Below, piece after piece: positions 49,817 to 58,522 of a stretch of 64,000 nt of DNA; position 1 is the first letter of the stretch; each line of letters begins with the position of its first letter. The notes beneath the pieces are model-generated. The model worked only from the letters and a program-made list of their open reading frames with translations, searched no databases and was not told the origin of the DNA. The stretch comes from Enterobacter kobei (GTDB lineage Bacteria; Pseudomonadota; Gammaproteobacteria; Enterobacterales; Enterobacteriaceae). The position numbers and the translations under genes are program-made. Where the stretch lies: positions 2,790,001-2,854,000 of the forward strand of contig NZ_AP024590.1 of assembly GCF_018323985.1 (NCBI RefSeq). The letters run 5' to 3'.

Positions 49817-50467
49817 ATGTTTAATGAAGTCCAGAGTTTACATGGTCAGTCTATCCTGTTGATTACGAAACCCTCACTACAGGCTACAGCTTTATTACAA
49901 CATTTAAAAAACTCCCTGGCGATTACAGGGAAACTCCATAATATTCAACGATCTCTGGATGATATTAATCCTGGCAGTGTGATCTTATTTGATATGATGG
50001 AAGCGGATAAAAAACTTATCCAGTACTGGCAGGACAATTTAAGTCGCAAAAACAACAATATAAAGTTGTTGTTACTGAACACCCCCGACGAGTACCCCTT
50101 TCGCGACATTGAAAACTGGCCGCATATCAACGGGGTTTTCTATGTGACCGAAGATGAATCGCATGTGGTTGACGGCCTGCAAAGCGTACAACGCGGCGAA
50201 TGCTACTTCTCACAAAAACTGGCCAGCTACCTCATTACCCACTCGGGTAACTATCGCTATAACAGCTCTGAGTCTGCTCTGCTCACCCACCGTGAGAAAG
50301 AGATCCTCAATAAGCTGCGCATCGGCGCCTCAAATATCGAGATCGCCCGCGCCCTGTTTATCAGCGAAAACACGGTTAAAACGCATCTGTATAACTTATT
50401 TAAAAAAATCTCGGTAAAAAACCGCACGCAGGCGGTCTCCTGGGCTAACGACAACCTCAGGCGTTAG
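49817..50467 (+). CDS. csgD: Curli and biofilm master regulator CsgD
   Basis: This is a 216-residue LuxR/FixJ-type regulator. The atypical receiver-like domain (about 1-130) lacks a standard phosphorylation site. The C-terminal LuxR helix-turn-helix reads LTHREKEILNKLRIGASNIE with IARALFISENTVKTHLYNL after it. It activates csgBAC and cellulose genes. It heads csgDEFG. Confidence 0.96.
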   Translation: MFNEVQSLHGQSILLITKPSLQATALLQHLKNSLAITGKLHNIQRSLDDINPGSVILFDMMEADKKLIQYWQDNLSRKNNNIKLLLLNTPDEYPFRDIENWPHINGVFYVTEDESHVVDGLQSVQRGECYFSQKLASYLITHSGNYRYNSSESALLTHREKEILNKLRIGASNIEIARALFISENTVKTHLYNLFKKISVKNRTQAVSWANDNLRR

Positions 50468-50471
50468 CATC

Positions 50472-50861
50472 ATGAAACCTTACATAGCCTGGCTTGCAGC
50501 CGCAGAACTTCTGCTGGCTGCCGGGAACCTGCACGCTGTTGAAGTGGAAGTGCCGGGATTGCTGACTGACCACACGGTGTCATCGGTGGGACACGATTTC
50601 TATCGTGCATTTAGCGATAAATGGGAAAGCAGTTATACGGGAAATATAACCATCAATGAACGCCCGAGTGCGCGCTGGGGCAGCTGGATCACCATTACGG
50701 TTAATCAGGATCTGGTTTATCAGACCTTTTTATTTCCGACCAAACGCGATTTCGACAACAACGTAAATATCGCGATAGCGCAAACCGAAGAAGCACTGGA
50801 TCGCCGGCAAATTGATCAGGCTCTGCTCAGTACCGGCGATCTGGCAAAAGACGAATACTAA
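50472..50861 (+). CDS. csgE: Curli secretion adaptor CsgE
   Basis: CsgE caps the periplasmic side of the CsgG pore and gives substrate specificity. It is 129 residues with signal peptide MKPYIAWLAAAELLLAAGNL and conserved SSVGHDFYRAFSDKWES and LVYQTFLFPTKRDFD. It starts 4 bp after csgD. Confidence 0.93.
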   Translation: MKPYIAWLAAAELLLAAGNLHAVEVEVPGLLTDHTVSSVGHDFYRAFSDKWESSYTGNITINERPSARWGSWITITVNQDLVYQTFLFPTKRDFDNNVNIAIAQTEEALDRRQIDQALLSTGDLAKDEY

Positions 50862-50889
50862 AACTTATTAATTTATTCCGGAGGCTGTT

Positions 50890-51306
50890 ATGCGTATCGC
50901 CTGTGCCGTTGTCACGCTTATGCTTATTTCCCCGCAAAGTTGGGCGGGAAATATGACGTTTCAGTTTCGAAATCCTAATTTCGGAGGGAATCCAAATAAT
51001 GGCGCGTTTTTACTGAATAGCGCCCAGGCCCAAAACTCTTATAAAGATCCCAGTTTCAAGGACGATTTTGGTATCGAAACCCCGTCAGCGCTTGATAATT
51101 TTACCCAGGCCATCCAGTCGCAACTGTTAGGCGGCTTGTTGACCAATATTAATACCGGAAAACCGGGGCGGATGGTGACCGGCGATTTTATTGTTGATAT
51201 TGCAAATAATGACGGTCAATTACAGCTCAACGTTACCGACCGCAAAACAGGTAAAACATCGACTATTCAGGTTTCAGGTTTGCAAACCAATTCGACCGAC
51301 TTTTAA
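50890..51306 (+). CDS. csgF: Curli surface assembly factor CsgF
   Basis: CsgF binds CsgG at the outer face and helps attach CsgB. It is 138 residues, signal peptide MRIACAVVTLMLISPQSWA; the mature N-terminus GNMTFQFRNPNFGGNPNNGA is the segment that inserts into the CsgG pore. It lies between csgE and csgG. Confidence 0.93.
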   Translation: MRIACAVVTLMLISPQSWAGNMTFQFRNPNFGGNPNNGAFLLNSAQAQNSYKDPSFKDDFGIETPSALDNFTQAIQSQLLGGLLTNINTGKPGRMVTGDFIVDIANNDGQLQLNVTDRKTGKTSTIQVSGLQTNSTDF

Positions 51307-51332
51307 CACACAGCTACTACAGGACACCTATT

Positions 51333-52166
51333 ATGCAGCGCTTACTTATTTTACTGGCGGTGTGTTTACTTAGCGGATGCTTAACCGCCCCGCCGAAAGA
51401 AGCGGCGAAACCGACACTGATGCCAAGAGCACAAAGCTTTCGCGATTTGACGCATTTGCCGCCGCCTGCGGGCAAAGTGTTTGTTTCGGTATACAACATT
51501 CAGGATGAAACCGGACAGTTTAAAGCGTATCCGGCGAGTAACTTCTCCACGGCGGTGCCGCAAAGTGCCACCGCGATGCTGGTCACGGCGCTCAAAGATT
51601 CGCGCTGGTTTGTGCCGCTGGAGCGTCAGGGGCTGCAAAACCTGCTTAACGAACGCAAAATCATCCGCGCCGCCCAGGAAAACGGCACGGTCGCGATGAA
51701 TAACCGCGTACCGTTGCAGTCGCTGACCGCGGCGAACGTCATGATCGAAGGTTCTATCATTGGCTACGAAAGCAATGTGAAATCGGGCGGCGTGGGAGCG
51801 CGGTACTTCGGCATTGGCGGCGATACCCAGTACCAGCTTGATCAAGTGGCGGTGAATCTGCGCGTGGTCAACGTCAGTACGGGGGAGATCCTCTCGTCAG
51901 TTAACACCAGTAAAACCATCTTGTCGTATGAAGTGCAGGCGGGCGTGTTCCGCTTCATTGATTATCAACGTCTGCTGGAAGGAGAAATTGGTTATACCGC
52001 CAATGAACCGGTGATGCTGTGCCTGATGTCGGCCATTGAAACGGGCGTGATCTTCCTGATCAATGACGGTATCGATCGCGGGCTGTGGGATTTGCAAAGC
52101 CCTGGCGAAGTGAAAAATGCGGTGCTGCAGAAATATCGTCAGATGGCCGTACCACCCGAGTCCTGA
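51333..52166 (+). CDS. csgG: Curli export channel lipoprotein CsgG
   Basis: CsgG forms the nonameric outer-membrane pore that exports curli subunits. It is 277 residues with lipobox LLSGC (Cys16) and conserved KVFVSVYNIQDETGQFKAYP, in which the constriction Tyr and Phe residues lie, and VMIEGSIIGYESNVKSGGVG. It ends csgDEFG before a bidirectional terminator. Confidence 0.95.
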   Translation: MQRLLILLAVCLLSGCLTAPPKEAAKPTLMPRAQSFRDLTHLPPPAGKVFVSVYNIQDETGQFKAYPASNFSTAVPQSATAMLVTALKDSRWFVPLERQGLQNLLNERKIIRAAQENGTVAMNNRVPLQSLTAANVMIEGSIIGYESNVKSGGVGARYFGIGGDTQYQLDQVAVNLRVVNVSTGEILSSVNTSKTILSYEVQAGVFRFIDYQRLLEGEIGYTANEPVMLCLMSAIETGVIFLINDGIDRGLWDLQSPGEVKNAVLQKYRQMAVPPES

Positions 52167-52183
52167 TAATAATAATGTGCGCG

Positions 52184-52212
52184 GGCGTGGCGGCTTTCGT
52201 CACGCCTTTTTT
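52184..52212. terminator. csgG / ycdZ convergent terminator
   Basis: GGCGTG / CACGCC around an 11-base loop is followed by six Ts, the last of which overlap the ycdZ stop codon. Confidence 0.65.
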
Positions 52213-52693
52213 ATTCCGCCACTGCCGTACTTTGGCGCTGCTTTTCCCGCCGCATCGCCAGCCACAGTCCACTGTTTTTCATCGCGAAACCAAACAGCAA
52301 GCCGACCATCAACGACGGCAACACTAACCGCCAGTCACCCTGCCCCGCAAAGGTCGCGCAGGCACCAATAAAAGTGCCAGGCACAAATGACAACAGCACA
52401 TTTTTCGCCTGCATACACATCAGAAAGGCGACCACACCCGTGATGGCGTAACCAGCAATGGTCAGCTGCGGCAGCATGGCGCTGCTGTGGATGATCAACT
52501 GCGCCCAGCCGACGCCACTTAACAGCGTACACAGGGTGATGAGCAAGCCCTTGAGTCCGCCCTGCGGACAGGCGAAATAGGCCGTCGAGCCGAGAAAACC
52601 CGCCCAGCTTAACAGCCCGAGAGAGACCGCCACCCAGCCCCAGAGTGCGGAGAGAATGCCGGTGGTGAGTGCGATTGAAAAGAGTATGTTCAT
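52211..52693 (-). CDS. ycdZ: DUF1097 inner membrane protein YcdZ
   Basis: This is a 160-residue protein with about five membrane segments, matching E. coli YcdZ (MNILFSIALTTGILSALWGW; SLGLLSWAGFLGSTAYFACP). ATG 52693 was used; a 48-bp open extension upstream is hydrophilic and not homologous. The function is unknown. Confidence 0.9.
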   Translation of the reverse strand: MNILFSIALTTGILSALWGWVAVSLGLLSWAGFLGSTAYFACPQGGLKGLLITLCTLLSGVGWAQLIIHSSAMLPQLTIAGYAITGVVAFLMCMQAKNVLLSFVPGTFIGACATFAGQGDWRLVLPSLMVGLLFGFAMKNSGLWLAMRREKQRQSTAVAE

Positions 52694-52794
52694 GGCGCGC
52701 ATCTTAGCAGATACGCGCCTGCGGGATGAGATCTGACGCACGTTATTTGCAATAACGAATTGCTCGTTACATTAAATAAGTGATAGCGATCACA

Positions 52795-53349
52795 TTATTC
52801 TGCGGTATCGTCCTGCAAATCGTCCCACATTGCAGCCAGCGCATCACGCGTCAGGGATGCCATGGTACGCCAGAACGCCGTCGTTGCGTGGGCTTCAACC
52901 TTACCGAGGAAGGTTCCGCACCACGGCAGAAGGTAATCACCAAACAGGGTTTCCAGCGCTTCGCTCTCATCCTCGCCTGCATTATCTTCAAGCCAGGATG
53001 CCGCCAGCAGCAACAGGCCAAAATGATCGGCAGGAGCATCGGTCAACGGCATACCGCGCGCGGTTAAAAACGCCCTGACATCCGCTTCTGCGGCGCCTTC
53101 TTCCCATGCACTACGATACGGCGACACCTTACAGTCGTCGCCAGTAAACAGCGCCTCATAGTCTGCCGTCAGCGCGGGCAGATCCGCGCTGGCCTGCAAG
53201 CGCGCCAGCAGCTCATCCTGCTCCAGCGGCCAGTTCTCTGCCAGCTTGCCCTCGCGGATCAGCGTATACAACGGGGCCAGCACCGGATCCTGCGGCTGAC
53301 GATAGTAAAGCGAGCCCAGCATACGGCAGAGGATTGAAAATTCATTCAT
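52795..53349 (-). CDS. ycdY: TorD-family chaperone YcdY
   Basis: This is a 184-residue all-helical member of the TorD/DmsD redox chaperone family. In E. coli YcdY increases the phosphatase activity of YcdX. It starts MNEFSILCRMLGSLYYRQPQ and has the family helix ALETLFGDYLLPWCGTFLGK. It lies 21 bp after ycdX, consistent with an operon. Confidence 0.9.
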   Translation of the reverse strand: MNEFSILCRMLGSLYYRQPQDPVLAPLYTLIREGKLAENWPLEQDELLARLQASADLPALTADYEALFTGDDCKVSPYRSAWEEGAAEADVRAFLTARGMPLTDAPADHFGLLLLAASWLEDNAGEDESEALETLFGDYLLPWCGTFLGKVEAHATTAFWRTMASLTRDALAAMWDDLQDDTAE

Positions 53350-53370
53350 GAGTTGATTCCATAACAGACA

Positions 53371-54108
53371 TTAAAATTCAGCAAATTCAGGGATCGGCGG
53401 CATACCGCGCGATTCAAGGAAATTCAGCAGACGGCGCGGGGAAACGTTAAGAATACGATCTTCCGGGAAGTTAACGTCATCCAGCACTTTACGGCATTCA
53501 GTAAAATCACCCAGCGAAAAGGCGGTGTGGGAATCGGATCCCAGCGCCACCCAACCGCCCGCGTCACGCACGGCGGCGGCAATTGCCCGGCAGTTGGCTT
53601 CACTGCCTTTGCGGGAGTGAATAAACGAGGAGTTGTTGATTTCCAGCGCCACCTGATAGTGGGCGGCAGCTTCAGCAATCGCCTTAATATCAACGGGATA
53701 TTTTGGGTTTCCCGGATGGCTGATGATGTGCACATTGCCGCTGGCCATGGTGGCAATCATCGCTTCGGTATGGGTCGCCTGATCCTGCGGAGCAAATACC
53801 GGCTCATGAAAACCGGCGATGATCAGATCGAGCGCGGGAAGCATCGGCCCAGTACAGTCGATCTCCCCGGCAGTGTTTTTGATATTGGCTTCGATACCGC
53901 GCAGGATCCCGACGCCATCCACCACGCGCGGCCAGATACGCATGTTAACAAAGTGCCAGTAATGCGGGGCATCCGCCATATCGGGGCCGTGATCGGTAAT
54001 GGCGAAAAGCTTCAGTCCTTTACTTTTGGCGATGGCGATATAGTCATGAAGCGTGCTGTACGCATGAGTGCTGGCGACGGTGTGCATGTGCAGGTCAACG
54101 GGATACAT
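53371..54108 (-). CDS. ycdX: PHP-domain phosphatase YcdX
   Basis: This is a 245-residue PHP metal hydrolase with a trinuclear zinc site. Ligands visible: DLHMHTVAS (His7, His9), ITDHGPDM, GIEANIK, IAGFHEPVF, ISHPGNPKY and GSDSHTAFS. In E. coli it is a phosphatase activated by YcdY and needed for swarming. ATG 54108 (MYPVDLHMHT) was used. Confidence 0.93.
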   Translation of the reverse strand: MYPVDLHMHTVASTHAYSTLHDYIAIAKSKGLKLFAITDHGPDMADAPHYWHFVNMRIWPRVVDGVGILRGIEANIKNTAGEIDCTGPMLPALDLIIAGFHEPVFAPQDQATHTEAMIATMASGNVHIISHPGNPKYPVDIKAIAEAAAHYQVALEINNSSFIHSRKGSEANCRAIAAAVRDAGGWVALGSDSHTAFSLGDFTECRKVLDDVNFPEDRILNVSPRRLLNFLESRGMPPIPEFAEF

Positions 54109-54191
54109 GAAACTCTCCTCTGGTGATTTCCGCAAGGATAGCAAATATCGCCCGCCTTTATAATGAAAACCCGGCCATGGCCGGGCGATCC

Positions 54192-55130
54192 TCAGTATCC
54201 GCGTACCCGATCTACCTGACCGGAGACCGGCTGGCCCGCTTCGAGTTGCTCAATGGTCCAGGCAACAGAGGCAATGGCTTCCAGCGGACGCGTCACCGCG
54301 GCAATGTGCGGGGTCATTGCCACACGGGGATGTGCCCACAGGGGGCTGGTTTCTGGCAGCGGCTCCTGGCTAAAAACATCCAGCATGGCCGCTTTCAGCT
54401 TGCCGTTATCAAGCGCCTGGATGAGATCGGCTTCCACCACATGCGCGCCGCGCGCCAGATTCAGGAAATAGCTGTTATCGGCGAGCTGGTTAAGCAACGC
54501 GATGTTAATGATGCCCTCGGTTTCCGCAGTATGCGGCAGCAGGTTGATCAACACCCGCGTACCGCGTAAAAACTCTCCGCGTTCCGCATCACCGGCAAAG
54601 CTGGTGACCCCTGGCCACGATTTGCGGCTGCGGCTCCAGCAGCGCAACGGGAAGCCCCACTCCTGCAAACTTTCGGCCACCTTCGCCCCCAGCACGCCCG
54701 CACCCAGCACGCCGACGGTAAAGTCTTCGCGCTTATACTCCTCCAGCGGCTGCCATTTCGCCTGCTGTTTCAGCGCCTGATAATCATCAAAACGACGGAA
54801 CCAGTGCAACACCTGGCTGGTGGCATACTCCTGCATTTGCAGCCCCATGCCGGTATCTTCCAGCCGGAACAGCGGCACCGACGGCAACAGCATTTCCGGA
54901 TGAGCGTTCAGTTTGCTGAGAATGGCATCGACGCCCGCCCCCAGCGAGAACACGCCTTTCAGTTCGCGCCCTTGCAGCATTTCAACGGGTGGATGCCAGA
55001 CCAGCGCATAATCCGCAGGGGCATTGTCACCCGGTTTCCATTCGCGGATGCGGGCCTGCGGCAGTTCACGTTGCAGCTCGGTCAGCCAGTATTGGGTATC
55101 AAAGGTCGGATGCCAGAACAGAATATCCAT
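54192..55130 (-). CDS. ghrA: Glyoxylate/hydroxypyruvate reductase A
   Basis: GhrA is a D-2-hydroxyacid dehydrogenase that reduces glyoxylate and hydroxypyruvate with NADPH. ATG 55130, 5 nt after GGAG, gives 312 residues (MDILFWHPTFDTQYW). The nucleotide motif GVLGAGVLGAKVA is near residue 142, and the catalytic Arg and His are in NLARGAHVVE and AHPRVAMTPHIAAV. A 75-bp upstream extension was rejected. It is divergent from the tRNA genes. Confidence 0.94.
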   Translation of the reverse strand: MDILFWHPTFDTQYWLTELQRELPQARIREWKPGDNAPADYALVWHPPVEMLQGRELKGVFSLGAGVDAILSKLNAHPEMLLPSVPLFRLEDTGMGLQMQEYATSQVLHWFRRFDDYQALKQQAKWQPLEEYKREDFTVGVLGAGVLGAKVAESLQEWGFPLRCWSRSRKSWPGVTSFAGDAERGEFLRGTRVLINLLPHTAETEGIINIALLNQLADNSYFLNLARGAHVVEADLIQALDNGKLKAAMLDVFSQEPLPETSPLWAHPRVAMTPHIAAVTRPLEAIASVAWTIEQLEAGQPVSGQVDRVRGY

Positions 55131-55349
55131 ATCGACTCCAGAAGTTATTGCACTGTTTTCAGTAAGCGCATGTTTAACCGCCTGCGGCACGGTACTTTTT
55201 TTCATGAGATTTATCAGGTTAGCAGCATAACAAATTTCTTCCTCTTTCAGAGGTTCTCCGGGCTGACGATAAAAAAATCAATTCCAGCGCGATTAAGAAG
55301 CAGGTTGCTGGAAGTTTGTCTAAACGCGCTAATTTATTGAAAAAGGTGA

Positions 55350-55378
55350 TTGACGATGAGTGAGGATTTCCCTACATT
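55350..55378 (+). promoter_or_regulatory. Promoter of the first tRNA-Ser
   Basis: TTGACG (55350-55355) and TACATT (55373-55378) with a 17-bp spacer, followed by AGCGCCG, a GC-rich discriminator typical of stringently controlled stable RNA promoters. Confidence 0.75.
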
Positions 55379-55411
55379 AGCGCCGTCCCAGCAACAACGG
55401 GATGACAATAT

Positions 55412-55499
55412 GGTGAGGTGTCCGAGTGGCTGAAGGAGCACGCCTGGAAAGTGTGTATACGGCAACGTATCGAGGGTTCGAATCCCTCCCTCACCGCCA
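55412..55499 (+). tRNA. serX: tRNA-Ser(GGA), first copy
   Basis: This is an 88-nt class II tRNA with encoded CCA. The acceptor stem GGTGAGG / CCTCACC is perfect, the anticodon loop CTGGAAA gives anticodon GGA, the long variable arm is GTGTATACGGCAACGTATC and the T arm is GAGGG-TTCGAAT-CCCTC. It corresponds to E. coli serX next to ghrA. Confidence 0.96.
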
Positions 55500-55512
55500 T
55501 ATTTTAAGAAGA

Positions 55513-55541
55513 GCTCGTACTTACGTACGGGCTTTTTTTTT
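55513..55541 (+). terminator. Terminator of the first tRNA-Ser
   Basis: GCTCGTAC / GTACGGGC (one G-T pair) with a TTAC loop is followed by nine Ts. Confidence 0.85.
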
Positions 55542-55634
55542 GCGTCCTACTCCGCACAGGCGGCAGGTTAAATACCGCAATACCATTAAATCGCTCACTG
55601 CGTGACCGAACTCATCAGCAGGCATAAAATTTGC

Positions 55635-55663
55635 TTGACCGATTTACCCTGAATCCCTATAGT
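55635..55663 (+). promoter_or_regulatory. Promoter of the second tRNA-Ser
   Basis: TTGACC (55635-55640) and TATAGT (55658-55663) with a 17-bp spacer and the same AGCGCC discriminator as the first copy. Confidence 0.75.
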
Positions 55664-55704
55664 AGCGCCCCGTTGCCCCCTGCGGGACGGTAGCAAAAAA
55701 ATAC

Positions 55705-55792
55705 GGTGAGGTGTCCGAGTGGCTGAAGGAGCACGCCTGGAAAGTGTGTATACGGCAACGTATCGAGGGTTCGAACCCCTCTCTCACCGCCA
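55705..55792 (+). tRNA. tRNA-Ser(GGA), second tandem copy
   Basis: This is an 88-nt copy 205 bp after the first, identical in the D, anticodon and variable arms. It differs at two positions: the T loop is TTCGAAC and the 3' acceptor strand starts TCTCACC, so the last acceptor pair is G-T rather than G-C. It has its own promoter and terminator. Confidence 0.96.
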
Positions 55793-55805
55793 CATATAAA
55801 GAAGA

Positions 55806-55833
55806 GCTCGTACTGATGTACGGGCTTTTTTTT
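55806..55833 (+). terminator. Terminator of the second tRNA-Ser
   Basis: The same GCTCGTAC / GTACGGGC arms as the first copy, with a TGAT loop and eight Ts. Confidence 0.85.
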
Positions 55834-55852
55834 CGTCCTGATTTTGCCCTAC

Positions 55853-55881
55853 AAAAAGCAAAGCCCGGTTTCCCGGGCTTT
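55853..55881 (-). terminator. phoH terminator
   Basis: AAGCCCGG / CCGGGCTT with a four-base loop; on the minus strand a T-rich run (GCTTTTTG) follows. Confidence 0.75.
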
Positions 55882-55899
55882 GTTATCAATAGTGGCGTG

Positions 55900-56964
55900 T
55901 CAGTAGTACGCTTTCAGTGTGCGCTGGCAGAGGGCCGAGCGAACGCAATCGTCGGTAGTAAAGCGGACGATACCGACCATTTCATCTTCCTCAAAACGTG
56001 CCAGCGCATCGCTCAGGCCGGACTTAACGCCCGACGGCAAATCACACTGGGTAATATCACCGTTAACGATGACGGTCACGTTTTCCCCGAGGCGCGTCAA
56101 AAACATTTTCATTTGCGCAGCGGTCACGTTCTGAGCCTCGTCAAGAATGACGACCGCATTTTCAAATGTACGTCCGCGCATATAGGCGAACGGCGCGATT
56201 TCTACCTTGCCGATTTCTGGTCGCAGGCAGTATTGCATAAAGGACGCCCCCAGGCGTTTTACCAGCACATCGTAGACGGGCCGGAAATAAGGAGCGAACT
56301 TCTCCGAGATATCGCCGGGTAAGAAGCCAAGATCTTCATCGGCTTGCAGAACCGGACGGGTGACGATAATCCTCTCCACATCCTTATGAATGAGGGCCTC
56401 CGCCGCTTTCGCTGCGCTAATCCAGGTTTTTCCGCAACCGGCTTCCCCGGTGGCGAAAATAAGGGATTTACTCTCAATAGCATTCAGGTAGTGCGCCTGA
56501 GCTTCATTGCGCGCTGCAATTGGTGAATTATCACGGCAGTCACGTGCCATGCCAATTGATTCTACGCCACTCATCTGCACAAGCGAGGTGACCGATTCTT
56601 CTTCACGCTGTTTATGACTGCGCGAATCCCGTCTCAGCACACGTTTTGCTTCACGACGAGCTTTGATCACTGCTTTTTGTCTTCCCATGGATAGCACCTT
56701 GAGTTGTTGGTTTACATCACACGCGTCTACAGCGACGCGATTATGCGCACGAACGTCTGAGGTTTGGCTTCCTTGTAAGCCATTGCTTGCTTCTGGACAT
56801 GACGCCGCAGAACGACCAGATAAGACACCTGCCGCGTCGGATACATCAGGAATTTCGGAAGGGGTGGAAAACAGAGCGGTGAGAAAGTCATTGCCGGTAG
56901 AAGATCTACCGCACCGGGATTTGCGGGATGATTTGCTGCTATGTCCGGTACAGGACCTTACCAT
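55900..56964 (-). CDS. phoH: Phosphate starvation-inducible ATPase PhoH
   Basis: PhoH is a P-loop NTPase of the superfamily I helicase-like core, induced by phosphate limitation through PhoB in E. coli. The 354-residue form has a Ser/Arg-rich N-terminal 92 residues, then a domain starting MGRQKAVIKARREAKRVLRR. Walker A is GEAGCGKT, Walker B is VVILDEAQN, and a GDITQCDLP motif follows. There are two plausible starts: ATG 56964 (GGAG, 7-nt spacing) and ATG 56688 (AAGGTG, 6-nt spacing; 262 residues). Confidence 0.92.
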   Translation of the reverse strand: MVRSCTGHSSKSSRKSRCGRSSTGNDFLTALFSTPSEIPDVSDAAGVLSGRSAASCPEASNGLQGSQTSDVRAHNRVAVDACDVNQQLKVLSMGRQKAVIKARREAKRVLRRDSRSHKQREEESVTSLVQMSGVESIGMARDCRDNSPIAARNEAQAHYLNAIESKSLIFATGEAGCGKTWISAAKAAEALIHKDVERIIVTRPVLQADEDLGFLPGDISEKFAPYFRPVYDVLVKRLGASFMQYCLRPEIGKVEIAPFAYMRGRTFENAVVILDEAQNVTAAQMKMFLTRLGENVTVIVNGDITQCDLPSGVKSGLSDALARFEEDEMVGIVRFTTDDCVRSALCQRTLKAYY

Positions 56965-57235
56965 TCGCGATCTCCATAGTGAAACAACGTATCACTGCCG
57001 GGAACACTGGCTGCTGCGCTCATTACCTATTAATTTAGCATAAATGCAACATTGGCATTACTTATTTATAACTTAAACCCCAGCCTTTTGTTACAGAGAG
57101 CATCTGACATTTATATTACAGAAATATAACAATGAGTTGTTCATACAAAAAAATGATGGCGAGTCCGGCAAAAAATTGTGAACAAATACAACAAAGCGGG
57201 GAAACACCCTGCCGTGACCGACAGGGTGAGCAGGA

Positions 57236-58516
57236 TCAGGCTTCCAGTAATGACTGCGCCAGGTAATGCTTCGCGTCAGGGACACCCGGCAACGCAAAGA
57301 AATAACCGCCGCCGATGGGCTTGATGTACTCCTCCAGCGCTTCACCGTTGAGTCGCTTCTGCACCGTCAGAAATCCCTTTTCTAAATCATGCTGATAGCA
57401 GACAAACAGCAGGCCCATATCCAGCTGCCCGGAATTGGTGACCCCGAGTGAATAGCTGTAACCCCGGCGCATCATCAGGCTCGACTGGGTTTCCGGCGTG
57501 CGCGGATTCGCCAGCCGGATATGGCTGTCGAGGGCGATCACATCACCATCCGGATCGCGACTGTAATCCGGCACATCGTGTTCGTGCTGCATTCCCAGCG
57601 GCGCCCCGCTGTGCTTGTCACGGCCAAAAATGGTCTGCTGCTCTTTCAGCGGCGTGCGATCCCAGAACTCCACGTGGAACTGGATGATGCGCACGGCCTG
57701 GTAGCTGCCACCTGCGGTCCATGCCGGTTCATCCTGACCGGACTGCACCCACACCACGTCGTTCATCAGTGCCGCGTTCTGGCTGTCCGGATTGGCCGTG
57801 CCGTCTTTAAAGCCCAGCAGATTAATTGGCGTTTCCTTCCCTTTACTGCACGCCGCATGGGCGGAAATAAAGCCTTCCCGTTTCCAGCGCACGCTGAGTA
57901 AATCCGGCGTGTACTTGATAATGTCACGCAGGGCGTGGATCACCGTGTCGGCGGTATTGGCGCAGATTTGCAGCAGCAGGTCGCCGTGGCACAGCGCGGC
58001 ATCCAGCGAGTCATTCGGGAAACGCGTCATCTTTTGCAATTTGCGCGGCGCATGGGCGGCCAGCCCGAAGCGCTCGTCGAACAACGACTTGCCAAGCGAA
58101 ACGGTAATGGTCAGGTTATCCGGCGCGATAAATTCCCCCAGAATGCCGGAATCCGTCGGCGGCAGACGCGGGTTCGTCGTGTCCGGTGCCGGACCGCCGG
58201 TGGTCAGAAAGGCGATGCGCTGCGTCAGCAGACGAAACAGCCGCTGCAAATCCGCTTTATCGCTCGCCAGCACGTCAAACGCCACCAGCATCATTGACGC
58301 CTGTTGCGGCGTCAGAATGCCCGCCTGATGCGCGCCATAAAATGGCTGTGTCTCCATGCGTGCATCGGGAGAAACCGTACCTGGCGCGCTCTGCGGTTTA
58401 GCCGCGTGAGCCGGACATCCACCAGTCAGTGCCAGCGCGCCTCCCAGCGCGCCCATGCTTTTCAACAACCGGCGGCGCGATGGCTCGCTGACGCCGTAAT
58501 CATCATCGTGGTTCAT
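57236..58516 (-). CDS. efeB: Deferrochelatase / DyP peroxidase EfeB
   Basis: EfeB is a periplasmic heme peroxidase of the DyP family, part of the EfeUOB ferrous iron system active at low pH. It is 426 residues with a twin-arginine signal (SRRRLLKSMG near 13-22). The DyP GxxDG motif is GFKDGTANPDS and the heme-pocket segment is MQHEHDVPDYSRDPDGD. It lies 6 bp after efeO. Confidence 0.94.
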   Translation of the reverse strand: MNHDDDYGVSEPSRRRLLKSMGALGGALALTGGCPAHAAKPQSAPGTVSPDARMETQPFYGAHQAGILTPQQASMMLVAFDVLASDKADLQRLFRLLTQRIAFLTTGGPAPDTTNPRLPPTDSGILGEFIAPDNLTITVSLGKSLFDERFGLAAHAPRKLQKMTRFPNDSLDAALCHGDLLLQICANTADTVIHALRDIIKYTPDLLSVRWKREGFISAHAACSKGKETPINLLGFKDGTANPDSQNAALMNDVVWVQSGQDEPAWTAGGSYQAVRIIQFHVEFWDRTPLKEQQTIFGRDKHSGAPLGMQHEHDVPDYSRDPDGDVIALDSHIRLANPRTPETQSSLMMRRGYSYSLGVTNSGQLDMGLLFVCYQHDLEKGFLTVQKRLNGEALEEYIKPIGGGYFFALPGVPDAKHYLAQSLLEA

Positions 58517-58522
58517 TTTTGC

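Noticed and set aside
49546..49824. 92-codon open frame between csgB and csgD
   Set aside because: It lies in the AT-rich csgD promoter and leader, has no ribosome site and no recognisable protein features, and overlaps the csgD start.
55711..56322. 203-codon frame starting inside the second tRNA-Ser
   Set aside because: It crosses a tRNA and its terminator and runs antisense to phoH; it is a shadow frame.
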